A stretch of DNA of 9,192 bases from Nitrospinaceae bacterium UBA7883 (GTDB lineage Bacteria > Nitrospinota_A > UBA7883), in assembly GCA_002500605.1 (NCBI GenBank), contig DLRR01000014.1, positions 1 to 9,192 on the forward strand, written 5' to 3'. Below, one piece after another: positions 1 to 6,303 of this stretch. Positions within the stretch are counted from its first letter, which is position 1. The number at the start of each line of letters is the position of its first letter. The position numbers and the translations under genes are program-made. The notes under the pieces were generated by a model. It saw nothing but the letters and a program-made list of their open reading frames with translations. It did no database searches and was not told the origin of the DNA.

Positions 1-360
1 CCCTCCTCTCCGATAGGAGTGCTTAGAGAGATGCGTGTTGCAGTGACCCGCAATACACGGTCTGGGAAGAATATCCTTGGGCATGATGAAACTATCACCG
101 TGGATGATGCGATTAAAGCGGTTACGATTAATGCCGCCTGGCAAATATTTGAAGAAGACACCAGAGGCAGCCTGGAGGTGGGTAAACTCGCTGATTTCAC
201 GGTTCTCTCTGGAAACCTCCAAAAGATCCTGCCAGAAGAGTGGAAAAGCATTGAAATCGTAGGCACCTATCTGGCTGGAGAACCCACCGTCAATGAAGGA
301 TGGTCATGGCGGAAAATCAGTCTGATGATACAAGCAGGGTGGGGAATGATTTTTGATTAA
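1..360 (+). CDS. Amidohydrolase family 3 (YtcJ-like), C-terminal part
   Basis: The frame is open to the left edge, so this is the 3' end of a longer gene; a GTG at 19 is internal and not the real start. The visible 119 residues match the C-terminus of YtcJ-type metal-dependent amidohydrolases: the LGHDETITVDDAIKAVTINA stretch, a GSLEVGKLADFTVLSGN stretch, then IVGTYLAGEP. In this family that region closes the TIM barrel and adds the small beta-sandwich; the metal-binding residues lie upstream, outside the window. Substrate cannot be told. After the usual end of the family (around the LAGEPTV stretch) there are about 24 extra residues, aromatic and basic, ending in GMIFD, which could be a lineage-specific tail or the product of a late frameshift. 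It is co-directional with the following fragment. Confidence 0.85.
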   Translation, partial: PSSPIGVLREMRVAVTRNTRSGKNILGHDETITVDDAIKAVTINAAWQIFEEDTRGSLEVGKLADFTVLSGNLQKILPEEWKSIEIVGTYLAGEPTVNEGWSWRKISLMIQAGWGMIFD

Positions 361-612
361 AACAAAATTGCTGCCGCTGTTTTATATGGTCTGTGGTCCT
401 TTTTTGCTCCAGGTTCGTACATGGCGGTTATGATGTTTTCGGAGGATAAAATTACCGACCCGCTTGCCAACCAGTTACAGCAAACTGGCCTGGCACTTCT
501 GGTAATTGCCTGTTGGATTAATGTATCCCGTTCAGTGATCACCCAAGACAATATTTCTACCTTTATGCAACATCACGCTGTCGGTTGGGGAATATTTGGA
601 GTTAAAGAATAG
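361..612 (+). pseudogene. Fragment of a small membrane protein without a normal start
   Basis: This frame directly follows the amidohydrolase stop and stays open for 83 codons. It contains a hydrophobic stretch with the look of a real protein: a GLWSFFAPGSYMAVMMF segment, DPLANQLQQTGLALLVIACW, and VGWGIFG near the end. This pattern (two or three short membrane segments with conserved Gly and Trp) resembles small four-helix integral membrane proteins, but I cannot name the family. There is no ATG, GTG or TTG where the protein similarity seems to begin (NKIAAAVLYG); the first ATG is at 421, inside the first segment. It stops soon after a WGIFG motif that looks internal. I read it as a truncated or decayed gene. 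An ATT start at 367 is the alternative. Confidence 0.4.
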
Positions 613-637
613 GAATGAACTTATCTGCTTTTGTAGT

Positions 638-713
638 GGGGCCGTAGCTCAGATGGGAGAGCGCAGCGTTCGCAACGCTGAGGTCAGGGGTTCGATCCCC
701 CTCGGCTCCACCA
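638..713 (+). tRNA. tRNA-Ala, anticodon CGC
   Basis: A complete cloverleaf can be folded by eye. The 7-bp acceptor stem pairs 638-644 with 703-709 and includes a G-U pair at the third position (640 with 707), the main identity element of alanine tRNAs. The D arm contains TAGCTCAGATGGGAGAGC. The anticodon stem is CAGCG/CGCTG around the loop TTCGCAA, giving anticodon CGC. The T arm is CAGGGGTTCGATCCCCCT, and CCA is encoded at 711-713. The length of 76 nt is standard. An integrase remnant begins 42 bases downstream on the other strand, so this tRNA gene probably served as the attachment site of an integrated element. I found no second copy of its 3' end in the window. Confidence 0.97.
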
Positions 714-754
714 ATTAAGCCCTCTTAAAACAATTGGTTGCATGCTAAGCATCA

Positions 755-946
755 TCAGCAAAATCCCTTGAATTTACAAATTGTGACAGAATCGTCCAAA
801 ACTTCAACGCCAGGACGTAAGCTTTCGATACAGTGATGAGCATAACGCTGGGTCATCCGTATATCCTTGTGACCCAAAAGTTTTGAGACCACATACAGGT
901 CAACTCCAGCCCTCACAAGCCTCGTTGCAAACGTATGCCCTAGCTC
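755..946 (-). pseudogene. Tyrosine recombinase (phage-type integrase), C-terminal remnant
   Basis: Read on the minus strand from about 946 to a TGA at 755-757, this frame encodes about 63 residues with the C-terminal signature of tyrosine recombinases: GHTFATRLVRAGVDLYVVSK, then LLGHKDIRMTQRYAHH. In the family the LGH histidine and the tyrosine of the RYxH motif are catalytic, the latter attacking DNA. Upstream, the expected HxLRH sequence with catalytic His and Arg is replaced by AELGH, so homology breaks at about 940-947, exactly where the neighbouring gene ends. The fragment has no start and lacks most of the catalytic domain, so it cannot act. Its place beside a tRNA gene is typical of island integrases. 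Confidence 0.85.
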
Positions 947-948
947 AG

Positions 949-1476
949 CTATTTGTTCAAATAGAGCTGGTCTGTCACCCGATCATAATCGATCAAAACA
1001 ATCTGACGTCTCTTAAATATTATTTCTTTTTCTATTACATGCGAAAAATCGTTTTCACGTTCACGGTAATCGACTGCCGCAACCTTTACTCTATGCATGC
1101 CGGCGCTGATCGTGAAATATTCATATGCATAGGTGATTCCATCGTTGCGAAAGCCTGTCGGGTAAATTATCTTATCGAGAGTCTCTTTATCGTCTAACCA
1201 GACTTTTAATCTAATTGGTAATCGTTCGCGGCTCCCACATTCCCTGAGAGCTGATTGCATATGTTTGCGTCTTTTATCCGCTTTTTGCTTAAAAGCATTT
1301 AGCTCCTTTTCATCGCACAGCCTTATTCTTTCGGAGCTTTTCTTAAAAGAGACAACCAATGCCGCCTCTTTTTTTTTATTATATTCATACGATGGCGATG
1401 TGGAGAACAAGAATATGAAAATGGCAGGAGATACAAGAGTGGCGATTGATGCGGCGGACAGCCTTCTTTTATCCAT
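949..1476 (-). CDS. Membrane-anchored protein of unknown function, third gene of the sco/cytochrome b unit
   Basis: The protein has 175 residues and I do not recognise its family. Residues about 9-27 form one hydrophobic helix after a basic N-terminus (MDKRR), so it is either anchored in the inner membrane facing the periplasm or exported with a signal peptide; there is no lipobox. Residues 35-80 are rich in Lys/Arg/Glu with two cysteines (54 and 80). Residues 85-170 read as beta strands and include GMHRVKVAAVDYRERENDF, reminiscent of PEGA- or FixH-like beta-sandwich modules, though this is only a resemblance. The start ATG lies inside the last codons of the cytochrome b fusion (8-base overlap), so translation is likely coupled. 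A role beside the cytochrome b protein is inferred from position only. The stop codon lies at the junction with the integrase remnant. Confidence 0.75.
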   Translation of the reverse strand: MDKRRLSAASIATLVSPAIFIFLFSTSPSYEYNKKKEAALVVSFKKSSERIRLCDEKELNAFKQKADKRRKHMQSALRECGSRERLPIRLKVWLDDKETLDKIIYPTGFRNDGITYAYEYFTISAGMHRVKVAAVDYRERENDFSHVIEKEIIFKRRQIVLIDYDRVTDQLYLNK

Positions 1477-3127
1477 TTAGTATACGCCCTCCAGATTTAT
1501 CCACTTTTACAGCATTTTTAAAATCTTCGATCTCTTTTTTAAGGGCCTCTTTTTCAAAAGGAGATATAAGCATTATTTCTATATTTGGATCGTCCATCTT
1601 CTCCACCATAAATCGATCCCTTTTCAGATTATCTCTAAACTTTAACCGCCTTCGCTCTTCCCGGTAATGGCAATCCAATCCTCTGCATCCAATAACCAAT
1701 ATTCCCTCGGCTCCCATCTTAAAACTGTAATCGACAATTGCAGGGCTGATAACCCCGATGCATGGTGTTGTCATCACAGCTACTTCTTCGCAACATTTCA
1801 TTCTGGTATTTTCGTGTGTAAAAAAAGCTTTCTGATCAAAGCTTCTCTCGCATACAAACGCCATGACCACCGGTTCGACGAGCATTTTGTTGTAATTCTT
1901 AAAAAGAAACTCGATATAATTCTGGAATTCGGTTACGCTCCAACCTCCCATAGATATGGCGCCTACTTCGCATGTATTTACACAAAATCCACACTCGGAG
2001 CAAAGGTCATCCACCACATACGCCTCCACTTCATTCGGCGCGCCTTCGAGCCTTGGGTTGAGTTCTATCGCTTCAAATGGGCAAGCCTTCTGGCAAAGAA
2101 GGCAACCTGTGCAGTCGCTTTGAGTGATTGTGACGGTCCCTTGGCCTACAGTTGGATTAATATATTTGGATTTGACCGGATCAGAAATTATCCAGGGCAT
2201 AGCAAAGACTATTGCGTATAAAAGTCCGCCACCAAGCCATACCATGGCCGGTTGTAGCTCCAGCCAATCGATCAAAGGGAATGGGAAAAGATAAAACCAA
2301 TCGATAGCCATAACGCCTACTAGACGACTCAGGTCAGCAGGATCTGCGCTTACAGCCGGTTTTATAATAGACAACACGACCAGAGTCGATAAAATTGTGA
2401 TTGTTACAGCCCTGGGTGGGTTGATAACTGGCATAGATATACGCATACAATGGATCCACGCCAGTATTAACAATAGGCATGGAATGGCCAAGTGGAGATA
2501 GTTGAAAATAAAAAACAAGAGAGCGTTTACAGAATCGTTTTTGAGGAAATTTCTTGGCATCGGTTCGGAAAAAATGGGCAAAGCGTCGAAAATATGGGCT
2601 GACGTAACAGCTATCATTTGCGCCACTTCATCCCAAACTAAAAAATAGCCTGTCAAACCTTCAAGCCATATTACAGGTAAAATCGCCACTCCAGATATCC
2701 ATGCCACCCATCGATATTTGCGAAACCTGTCTGAAAATAATACCTGCACAATATGTATCGCGATAACTATCATCATTCCATCAGCCGCATACCTATGCAT
2801 TGACCTTATAATCCCTCCATACCATTTCTGGTCTTCGGTTAGATATTGAACCGACTTGTAGGCTCCGGATGGAGTCATGTCATAAAACAGATATAGGTAT
2901 GTGCCTGTGGCGATAAGAATCCAGAGTAAAAGAAAAGTTATAGCGCCAAGATAGTACAGCGGATTCATTGAAGGGCCAAATATTTTGTTTAAAGCCTCCT
3001 GTGTCCGGACAAGCATATAGTTGCCCGGCCTGAGGACTGCCGGTATCAATTGTCCACTTTGCGACTTTTTTGGTTGAGAAGCTTCGGACTGATTTTGTGG
3101 GTTACCGCTGGACAACGTCTTCTCCAT
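1469..3127 (-). CDS. Cytochrome b - 2x[4Fe-4S] ferredoxin - MvhD/FlpD fusion protein
   Basis: The protein is 552 aa from the ATG at 3127. Residues about 55-320 are a cytochrome b of the bc1/b6 type. Four helix histidines are in the required 14-residue spacing (H111/H125 and H212/H226), enough for two b hemes, and a DWFY at 276-279 stands where Qo sites have PEWY. Residues 339-386 hold two ferredoxin motifs, CxxCxxCxxxC at 339-349 and at 376-386, for two [4Fe-4S] clusters. Residues about 415-515 are an MvhD/FlpD-type domain (electron-transfer subunit of heterodisulfide reductase/hydrogenase complexes) with cysteines 426, 445, 446, 456, 481 and 486 and the GCRGLDCHY motif. This suggests electron flow between quinone and a soluble Fe-S partner across the membrane. 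The N-terminal ~40 residues are polar. The start is uncertain: a TTG at 3148 (559 aa) and a TTG at 3112 preceded by GGAG are alternatives. All overlap the 3' end of sco. Confidence 0.9.
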   Translation of the reverse strand: MEKTLSSGNPQNQSEASQPKKSQSGQLIPAVLRPGNYMLVRTQEALNKIFGPSMNPLYYLGAITFLLLWILIATGTYLYLFYDMTPSGAYKSVQYLTEDQKWYGGIIRSMHRYAADGMMIVIAIHIVQVLFSDRFRKYRWVAWISGVAILPVIWLEGLTGYFLVWDEVAQMIAVTSAHIFDALPIFSEPMPRNFLKNDSVNALLFFIFNYLHLAIPCLLLILAWIHCMRISMPVINPPRAVTITILSTLVVLSIIKPAVSADPADLSRLVGVMAIDWFYLFPFPLIDWLELQPAMVWLGGGLLYAIVFAMPWIISDPVKSKYINPTVGQGTVTITQSDCTGCLLCQKACPFEAIELNPRLEGAPNEVEAYVVDDLCSECGFCVNTCEVGAISMGGWSVTEFQNYIEFLFKNYNKMLVEPVVMAFVCERSFDQKAFFTHENTRMKCCEEVAVMTTPCIGVISPAIVDYSFKMGAEGILVIGCRGLDCHYREERRRLKFRDNLKRDRFMVEKMDDPNIEIMLISPFEKEALKKEIEDFKNAVKVDKSGGRILNG

Positions 3128-3932
3128 GTTTGAAATATCGACTAGCAAATGAAGATAAACGTTTTCTGAAGATGTAGATGACTGTTCCAGCGACTAATAG
3201 ATACTGGATTAAGGACGATATTATCAATCCATAATCTATTTTGTACGTATTAGTGACTGGATCGTAATTTGAGCAGTAGGTCAAAGCCTGACTTATTGTG
3301 TCCGCAAATGTGTTTTTAACCGTTCTTCCTTCCATTGTCGCTATAATGGCTTCTTCCACCGTTACCGGGTCGAACTTGACACCATAGAAATGTTTCGCGA
3401 TTTTAGAGTCTGGCCCTATCAAGGTCAGTCTGTTCATATGCTCATAGCCAGAATCTGTTTTTTCAAACCGAAATCCCATCTTGTTAGTTATCCTTTCCAG
3501 TGTTTGTGCATCCATCGAGGCGAAAATCCAATTGTCGAAATCATCAGTAAAGCTCTCCCCATACTCTTTAAGCAGTGGAGGCGTGTCATTTAAAATGTCG
3601 ATGCTAATACTAAGAAAATATATATTTCCAGCAATTGAGGGGTTGATAGATTCCTTAACTCTTTTCACACTCCCGCTTATCATCAGGCAGGGGCCATGAC
3701 AATCTGTAAATATATAGTTAATCAAAACCGGGTTACCTTTTAGGCTGTGCAGAGCGAAGAAATTTCCGTTTTGATTGACCAAACGATAATTTGGCAAAGA
3801 TGATCCTATTGAAGCCTCAGATTTCTCCAGAGCAGATAACGCAAGCGATGGTGTAGAAAACATACAGGCAATAATTGCGGCGCTAAACAACCAATTCATA
3901 TAACGAACTGTGTGGAATATTATTTTGACCAT
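3102..3932 (-). CDS. sco: Sco1/SenC-family copper chaperone with extra C-terminal membrane helix
   Basis: Sco proteins are thioredoxin-fold, periplasm-facing copper chaperones that load or reduce the CuA centre of terminal oxidases. Residues 1-32 contain one hydrophobic segment (signal peptide or anchor). The core, about 45-200, carries the copper-binding CxxxC (C78 and C82, in FTDCHGPC) and the conserved His (H165, in GYEHMNRLTLIGP). The order and spacing fit the family. Unlike typical Sco proteins of about 200 aa, this one has 276 residues. The added part (200-276) includes a second helix at about 234-254 and a basic tail, as in some longer oxidase-linked Sco proteins. The next gene overlaps its 3' end. 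The CuA subunit just upstream (5746-6273) is the obvious client. No strong Shine-Dalgarno precedes the ATG at 3932; M12 is an alternative start. Confidence 0.92.
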   Translation of the reverse strand: MVKIIFHTVRYMNWLFSAAIIACMFSTPSLALSALEKSEASIGSSLPNYRLVNQNGNFFALHSLKGNPVLINYIFTDCHGPCLMISGSVKRVKESINPSIAGNIYFLSISIDILNDTPPLLKEYGESFTDDFDNWIFASMDAQTLERITNKMGFRFEKTDSGYEHMNRLTLIGPDSKIAKHFYGVKFDPVTVEEAIIATMEGRTVKNTFADTISQALTYCSNYDPVTNTYKIDYGLIISSLIQYLLVAGTVIYIFRKRLSSFASRYFKHGEDVVQR

Positions 3933-3980
3933 TGTAACAAGTTTAAACCTTATTCATATTGCTACTGAGAGATCGCAGGT

Positions 3981-3994
3981 ATGATAAAAGTCAA
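3981..3994 (-). promoter_or_regulatory. DNR/NnrR/FNR-like activator site before sco
   Basis: The 14-mer ATGATaaaaGTCAA differs at one base from the TTGATnnnnGTCAA pattern bound by Crp/Fnr regulators such as DNR, NnrR and ANR. A possible -10 element, TATGAA on the minus strand, lies at 3958-3953. A start point at about 3946 would place the site centre 41.5 bases upstream, the usual class II activator position. The site is 48 bases from the sco ATG. Such factors respond to low oxygen or nitric oxide. This rests on pattern and geometry alone. Confidence 0.45.
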
Positions 3995-4007
3995 CTTCTG
4001 CAAGCAT

Positions 4008-4040
4008 AAAAAAGCCCAGGCCAGAACTTAAGCCTGGGCT
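4008..4040 (-). terminator. Rho-independent terminator of the heme-copper reductase operon
   Basis: An 8-bp GC-rich stem pairs 4040-4033 with 4020-4013 (AGCCCAGG/CCTGGGCT) around a 12-base loop. On the minus strand it is followed at once by six T residues (4013-4008). It lies 22 bases after the stop of the small subunit gene at 4062 and separates the reductase operon from the sco unit. Confidence 0.9.
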
Positions 4041-4061
4041 ACATGTAACAAAACCGAAATA

Positions 4062-4187
4062 CTATCCTACTTTCCAGATATCGAGAAGATATCTCCAGTT
4101 TAGCAGATAGAAAAGTACGAAAGTGACGAAAAAGATCGTTATCAAAATAAGCGATCCTTTGGGCCTGTGTTTTTCATTAAGCTCCAT
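4062..4187 (-). CDS. Heme-copper reductase small subunit IIa-like, single helix
   Basis: This 41-residue gene is too short for most gene finders. The ATG at 4187 has a strong Shine-Dalgarno, AGGAG at 4198-4194, six bases upstream, and follows the subunit I stop by 23 bases. The product has a short charged N-terminus (MELNEKHRPKG), one hydrophobic helix at about residues 12-29, and a short aromatic/basic tail. From memory, Thermus thermophilus ba3 oxidase has a subunit IIa of about 34 residues with the same layout, including a KPKG-like sequence just before the helix. In ba3 enzymes IIa packs against subunit I and stands in for a helix of ordinary subunit II. The terminator follows at once, making this the last gene of the operon. 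An in-frame ATG at 4193 is less likely because it overlaps the ribosome site. Confidence 0.85.
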   Translation of the reverse strand: MELNEKHRPKGSLILITIFFVTFVLFYLLNWRYLLDIWKVG

Positions 4188-4210
4188 GTTCATCTCCTAT
4201 TAAAGCAAGT

Positions 4211-5731
4211 TTATGCTTCTACTTTTTTGCCAATCAAAAGTGTGGCGACCGCTATAACACAATATATAGCTCCGCCAATACAAGCCAGCACACCAGCAAT
4301 TCCCATAATCGCGAGGTTAAGATCCACAACTGGACCAAAATTAACCTGGAAAGGAGATTCTATACCGCTCATATCCCAGCTCCTTCTCGATACGCCAAAA
4401 CCACCTGCGATCATCATCGTGATAGAAACCACATACATACTCAATCCAAATAGATATGGCTGGATTTTAGCCAACTTAGGGAAGGCGACTTCACGAAGGA
4501 AAATAAGGGGTAACACATAATACGTTAAACCCATGAAAGCAAGAGTTGTCCCCACCACCACGGTGGCGTGGAAATGGCCGGGAATCCTCATTGTATTGTG
4601 GGCGATGATATTAACTTGCTCCGTGCCATACACGACACCAGTGATACCGCCCAAAAAGCCAAACCCGACAAGGGAAATAGCGAGCGCCGAAAAAGCAGGG
4701 TTTCCCCACGGGGCTTTTTTAAGCCATTCAAACGCGCCACGCGTGAAACCTTTTTTGCGGAGAGCCACTTCAACAGCGGCCGGAACCGAAAACGCATGGA
4801 TCATGCTGGCCAACACCGCAAGATGCATAAAGTAGCCGGTGTTCCATATTTTATGCTCTATTCCAAGACCAGGATCCACCAAGAGGTGATGCTCTGAAGC
4901 TATGTTGATAAAAAGGATATAAAGCACAAATGCAGTGCGGCATACCTTTTCGTTAATAGGAATAGCACCAACCGTTAACGTGCCAAGCAGATACCATACC
5001 GCCACCATGGCAGCCACATTTATCTGCTGGGAAGAATGGCCAAAACCCCAGAATAGCATTCTATATAACTCAGCATCCATCATTGGGGCTAGTCCCGCTG
5101 CCCATGCCCATGTGGGGATGAAGGTGATGGCGCCATGTACGAGAGTAAACAAGGCTATAATCGCCGCCGCTGCAGCGCCGAAGGTGACCAACGGCATCGA
5201 GCCTGAGTATGTTTTTTCCTTTTTGGCCACCACCAGTGTCCCAAAAAAGACAAGGCAACCAACTATTGCTCCAACGGCAAAAATGATAACGCCCAGGTAA
5301 TACATATGGTCCGCCTTTAATGGCACATATGAGGTGAACATCACATCAGCGTTGCCTAGCAAAATCTCAACGGCCACTATCGCCGCGCCAACAAACATAA
5401 GCAGGAACTGAAGCCAACCCGCCCAAGGCGTCGCCAATCGGCAGTTTAACAGGACAGCGCTTGCAAAATATAGAATAGCCATCTCGAAAAATATCATCCA
5501 GGCCACAAGCATGGCGATACCATGAAGCGATAACATTCTATAGAACCATTCATCATCAAGAAGATGAACGGCCTGCCATCTAGTAAGTACAAGTGTAAGA
5601 CCGACAATGCCGCCAACGAGAAGAAAAACTATCGCTGTAACGGCGTTTGTCTTAATCAGGTTTTCCGCGGGGCCGTGAACCTTAAGTCCTGTAGTGGCAC
5701 AAGTTCGAAATTGTTCCGCTGTGGCTTCCAT
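4211..5731 (-). CDS. ba3-like heme-copper reductase subunit I with Gln in place of the active-site Tyr
   Basis: The protein has 506 residues and about 13 membrane helices. Low-spin heme ligands are H70 (SLHGIAML) and H388; the high-spin heme ligand is H386 (MRIPGHFHAT). CuB ligands are H232, H281 and H282 (ASEHHLLVDPGLG). The HHxxxDPG loop and VPGHFH-like motif place it with B-type (ba3-like) enzymes. Oxygen reductases of the A and B types have HxxxY in helix VI, the Tyr being cross-linked to the CuB His. Here the sequence is FWGFGHSSQQIN, with Q236 at that position and no Tyr in the next six residues. NO reductases of this superfamily also lack this Tyr (cNOR has Glu there), and ba3-related NO reductases such as eNOR have been described. 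NO reduction is therefore at least as likely as O2 reduction. The start at 5731 has AAAGGGGG eight bases upstream; a longer start at 5794 would overlap subunit II. Confidence 0.93.
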   Translation of the reverse strand: MEATAEQFRTCATTGLKVHGPAENLIKTNAVTAIVFLLVGGIVGLTLVLTRWQAVHLLDDEWFYRMLSLHGIAMLVAWMIFFEMAILYFASAVLLNCRLATPWAGWLQFLLMFVGAAIVAVEILLGNADVMFTSYVPLKADHMYYLGVIIFAVGAIVGCLVFFGTLVVAKKEKTYSGSMPLVTFGAAAAAIIALFTLVHGAITFIPTWAWAAGLAPMMDAELYRMLFWGFGHSSQQINVAAMVAVWYLLGTLTVGAIPINEKVCRTAFVLYILFINIASEHHLLVDPGLGIEHKIWNTGYFMHLAVLASMIHAFSVPAAVEVALRKKGFTRGAFEWLKKAPWGNPAFSALAISLVGFGFLGGITGVVYGTEQVNIIAHNTMRIPGHFHATVVVGTTLAFMGLTYYVLPLIFLREVAFPKLAKIQPYLFGLSMYVVSITMMIAGGFGVSRRSWDMSGIESPFQVNFGPVVDLNLAIMGIAGVLACIGGAIYCVIAVATLLIGKKVEA

Positions 5732-5745
5732 ATTCCAGTCCCCCT

Positions 5746-6273
5746 TTATTGAACGATGATCTTGCCCATCATATTGTGATGGCTGATCCCGCAAAATTCG
5801 TTACAAATGATGTTAAAAGTTCCTGTTGAGGTGGGAGTGATTGTCAAAACATAATCATAACCCGGAACCGCCTCAAAATTAAGATTTATAGGGTATATAG
5901 ACATACCGTGCAAAACGTCTATTGATGAGAGATGAAGTCTGTAGGTTTCGTTAACTTTTAACTTCAGGACTGGATCCCATTGCCATTGAGACCCTCGCAA
6001 GAAAATATCGGCCCCGGCTGGTGGCTCTACAACGGCGAAGTCGCCTTCAACGCCAACCTTGTACTTGTCTATAAACTCATCCGTCAGTTTGTCGAAATCT
6101 TCCGGAGCGATCCTGTAATATTCGGCTGAAGGATTATGCTCCCCCACCACATGCCATAACGGCATAATTAAAGTCATGAGGATGCACCAGATCAATGCGA
6201 CGGTTATCCAGATTCTTTCCTCTTTATGAACTGGAGTTTTCCACCATCCTGGTTGGAGAGATTGTACACTCAT
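5746..6273 (-). CDS. Heme-copper reductase subunit II with CuA centre
   Basis: The protein has 175 residues: a short cytoplasmic N-terminus, one membrane helix at about 21-43 and a periplasmic cupredoxin domain. A single anchoring helix is typical of the ba3 type, while A-type subunit II has two. All CuA ligands are visible: H122 (DVLHGMS), C157, E159 through its backbone, C161, H165 and M168 within CNEFCGISHHNM. An aromatic QWQW sequence at 96-99 matches the electron-entry region of the family. It takes electrons from a soluble donor, normally cytochrome c or a cupredoxin, and passes them to subunit I. No cytochrome c gene is in the window. The stop lies 14 bases before the subunit I start. 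The ribosome site is weak (AAAGG). Confidence 0.94.
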   Translation of the reverse strand: MSVQSLQPGWWKTPVHKEERIWITVALIWCILMTLIMPLWHVVGEHNPSAEYYRIAPEDFDKLTDEFIDKYKVGVEGDFAVVEPPAGADIFLRGSQWQWDPVLKLKVNETYRLHLSSIDVLHGMSIYPINLNFEAVPGYDYVLTITPTSTGTFNIICNEFCGISHHNMMGKIIVQ

Positions 6274-6303
6274 AGTATTTTTACCTTTACTGTTTGTGTT
6301 TTG

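Noticed and set aside
883..1197. Plus-strand open frame of 104 codons
   Set aside because: It runs antisense to the integrase remnant and the unknown anchored protein, both better supported.
1667..2221. Plus-strand open frame of 184 codons
   Set aside because: It is the complement of the ferredoxin/MvhD part of the fusion gene, where cysteine-rich coding leaves an open antisense frame.
4533..5300. Several long open frames on the plus strand and other minus frames across subunit I
   Set aside because: They are antisense or shifted shadows of the heme-copper subunit I gene, without ribosome sites or protein-like composition.
5731..5794. Longer start for subunit I at 5794
   Set aside because: It would overlap the CuA subunit gene by 49 bases and add a non-conserved polar leader, while ATG 5731 has a clear Shine-Dalgarno.
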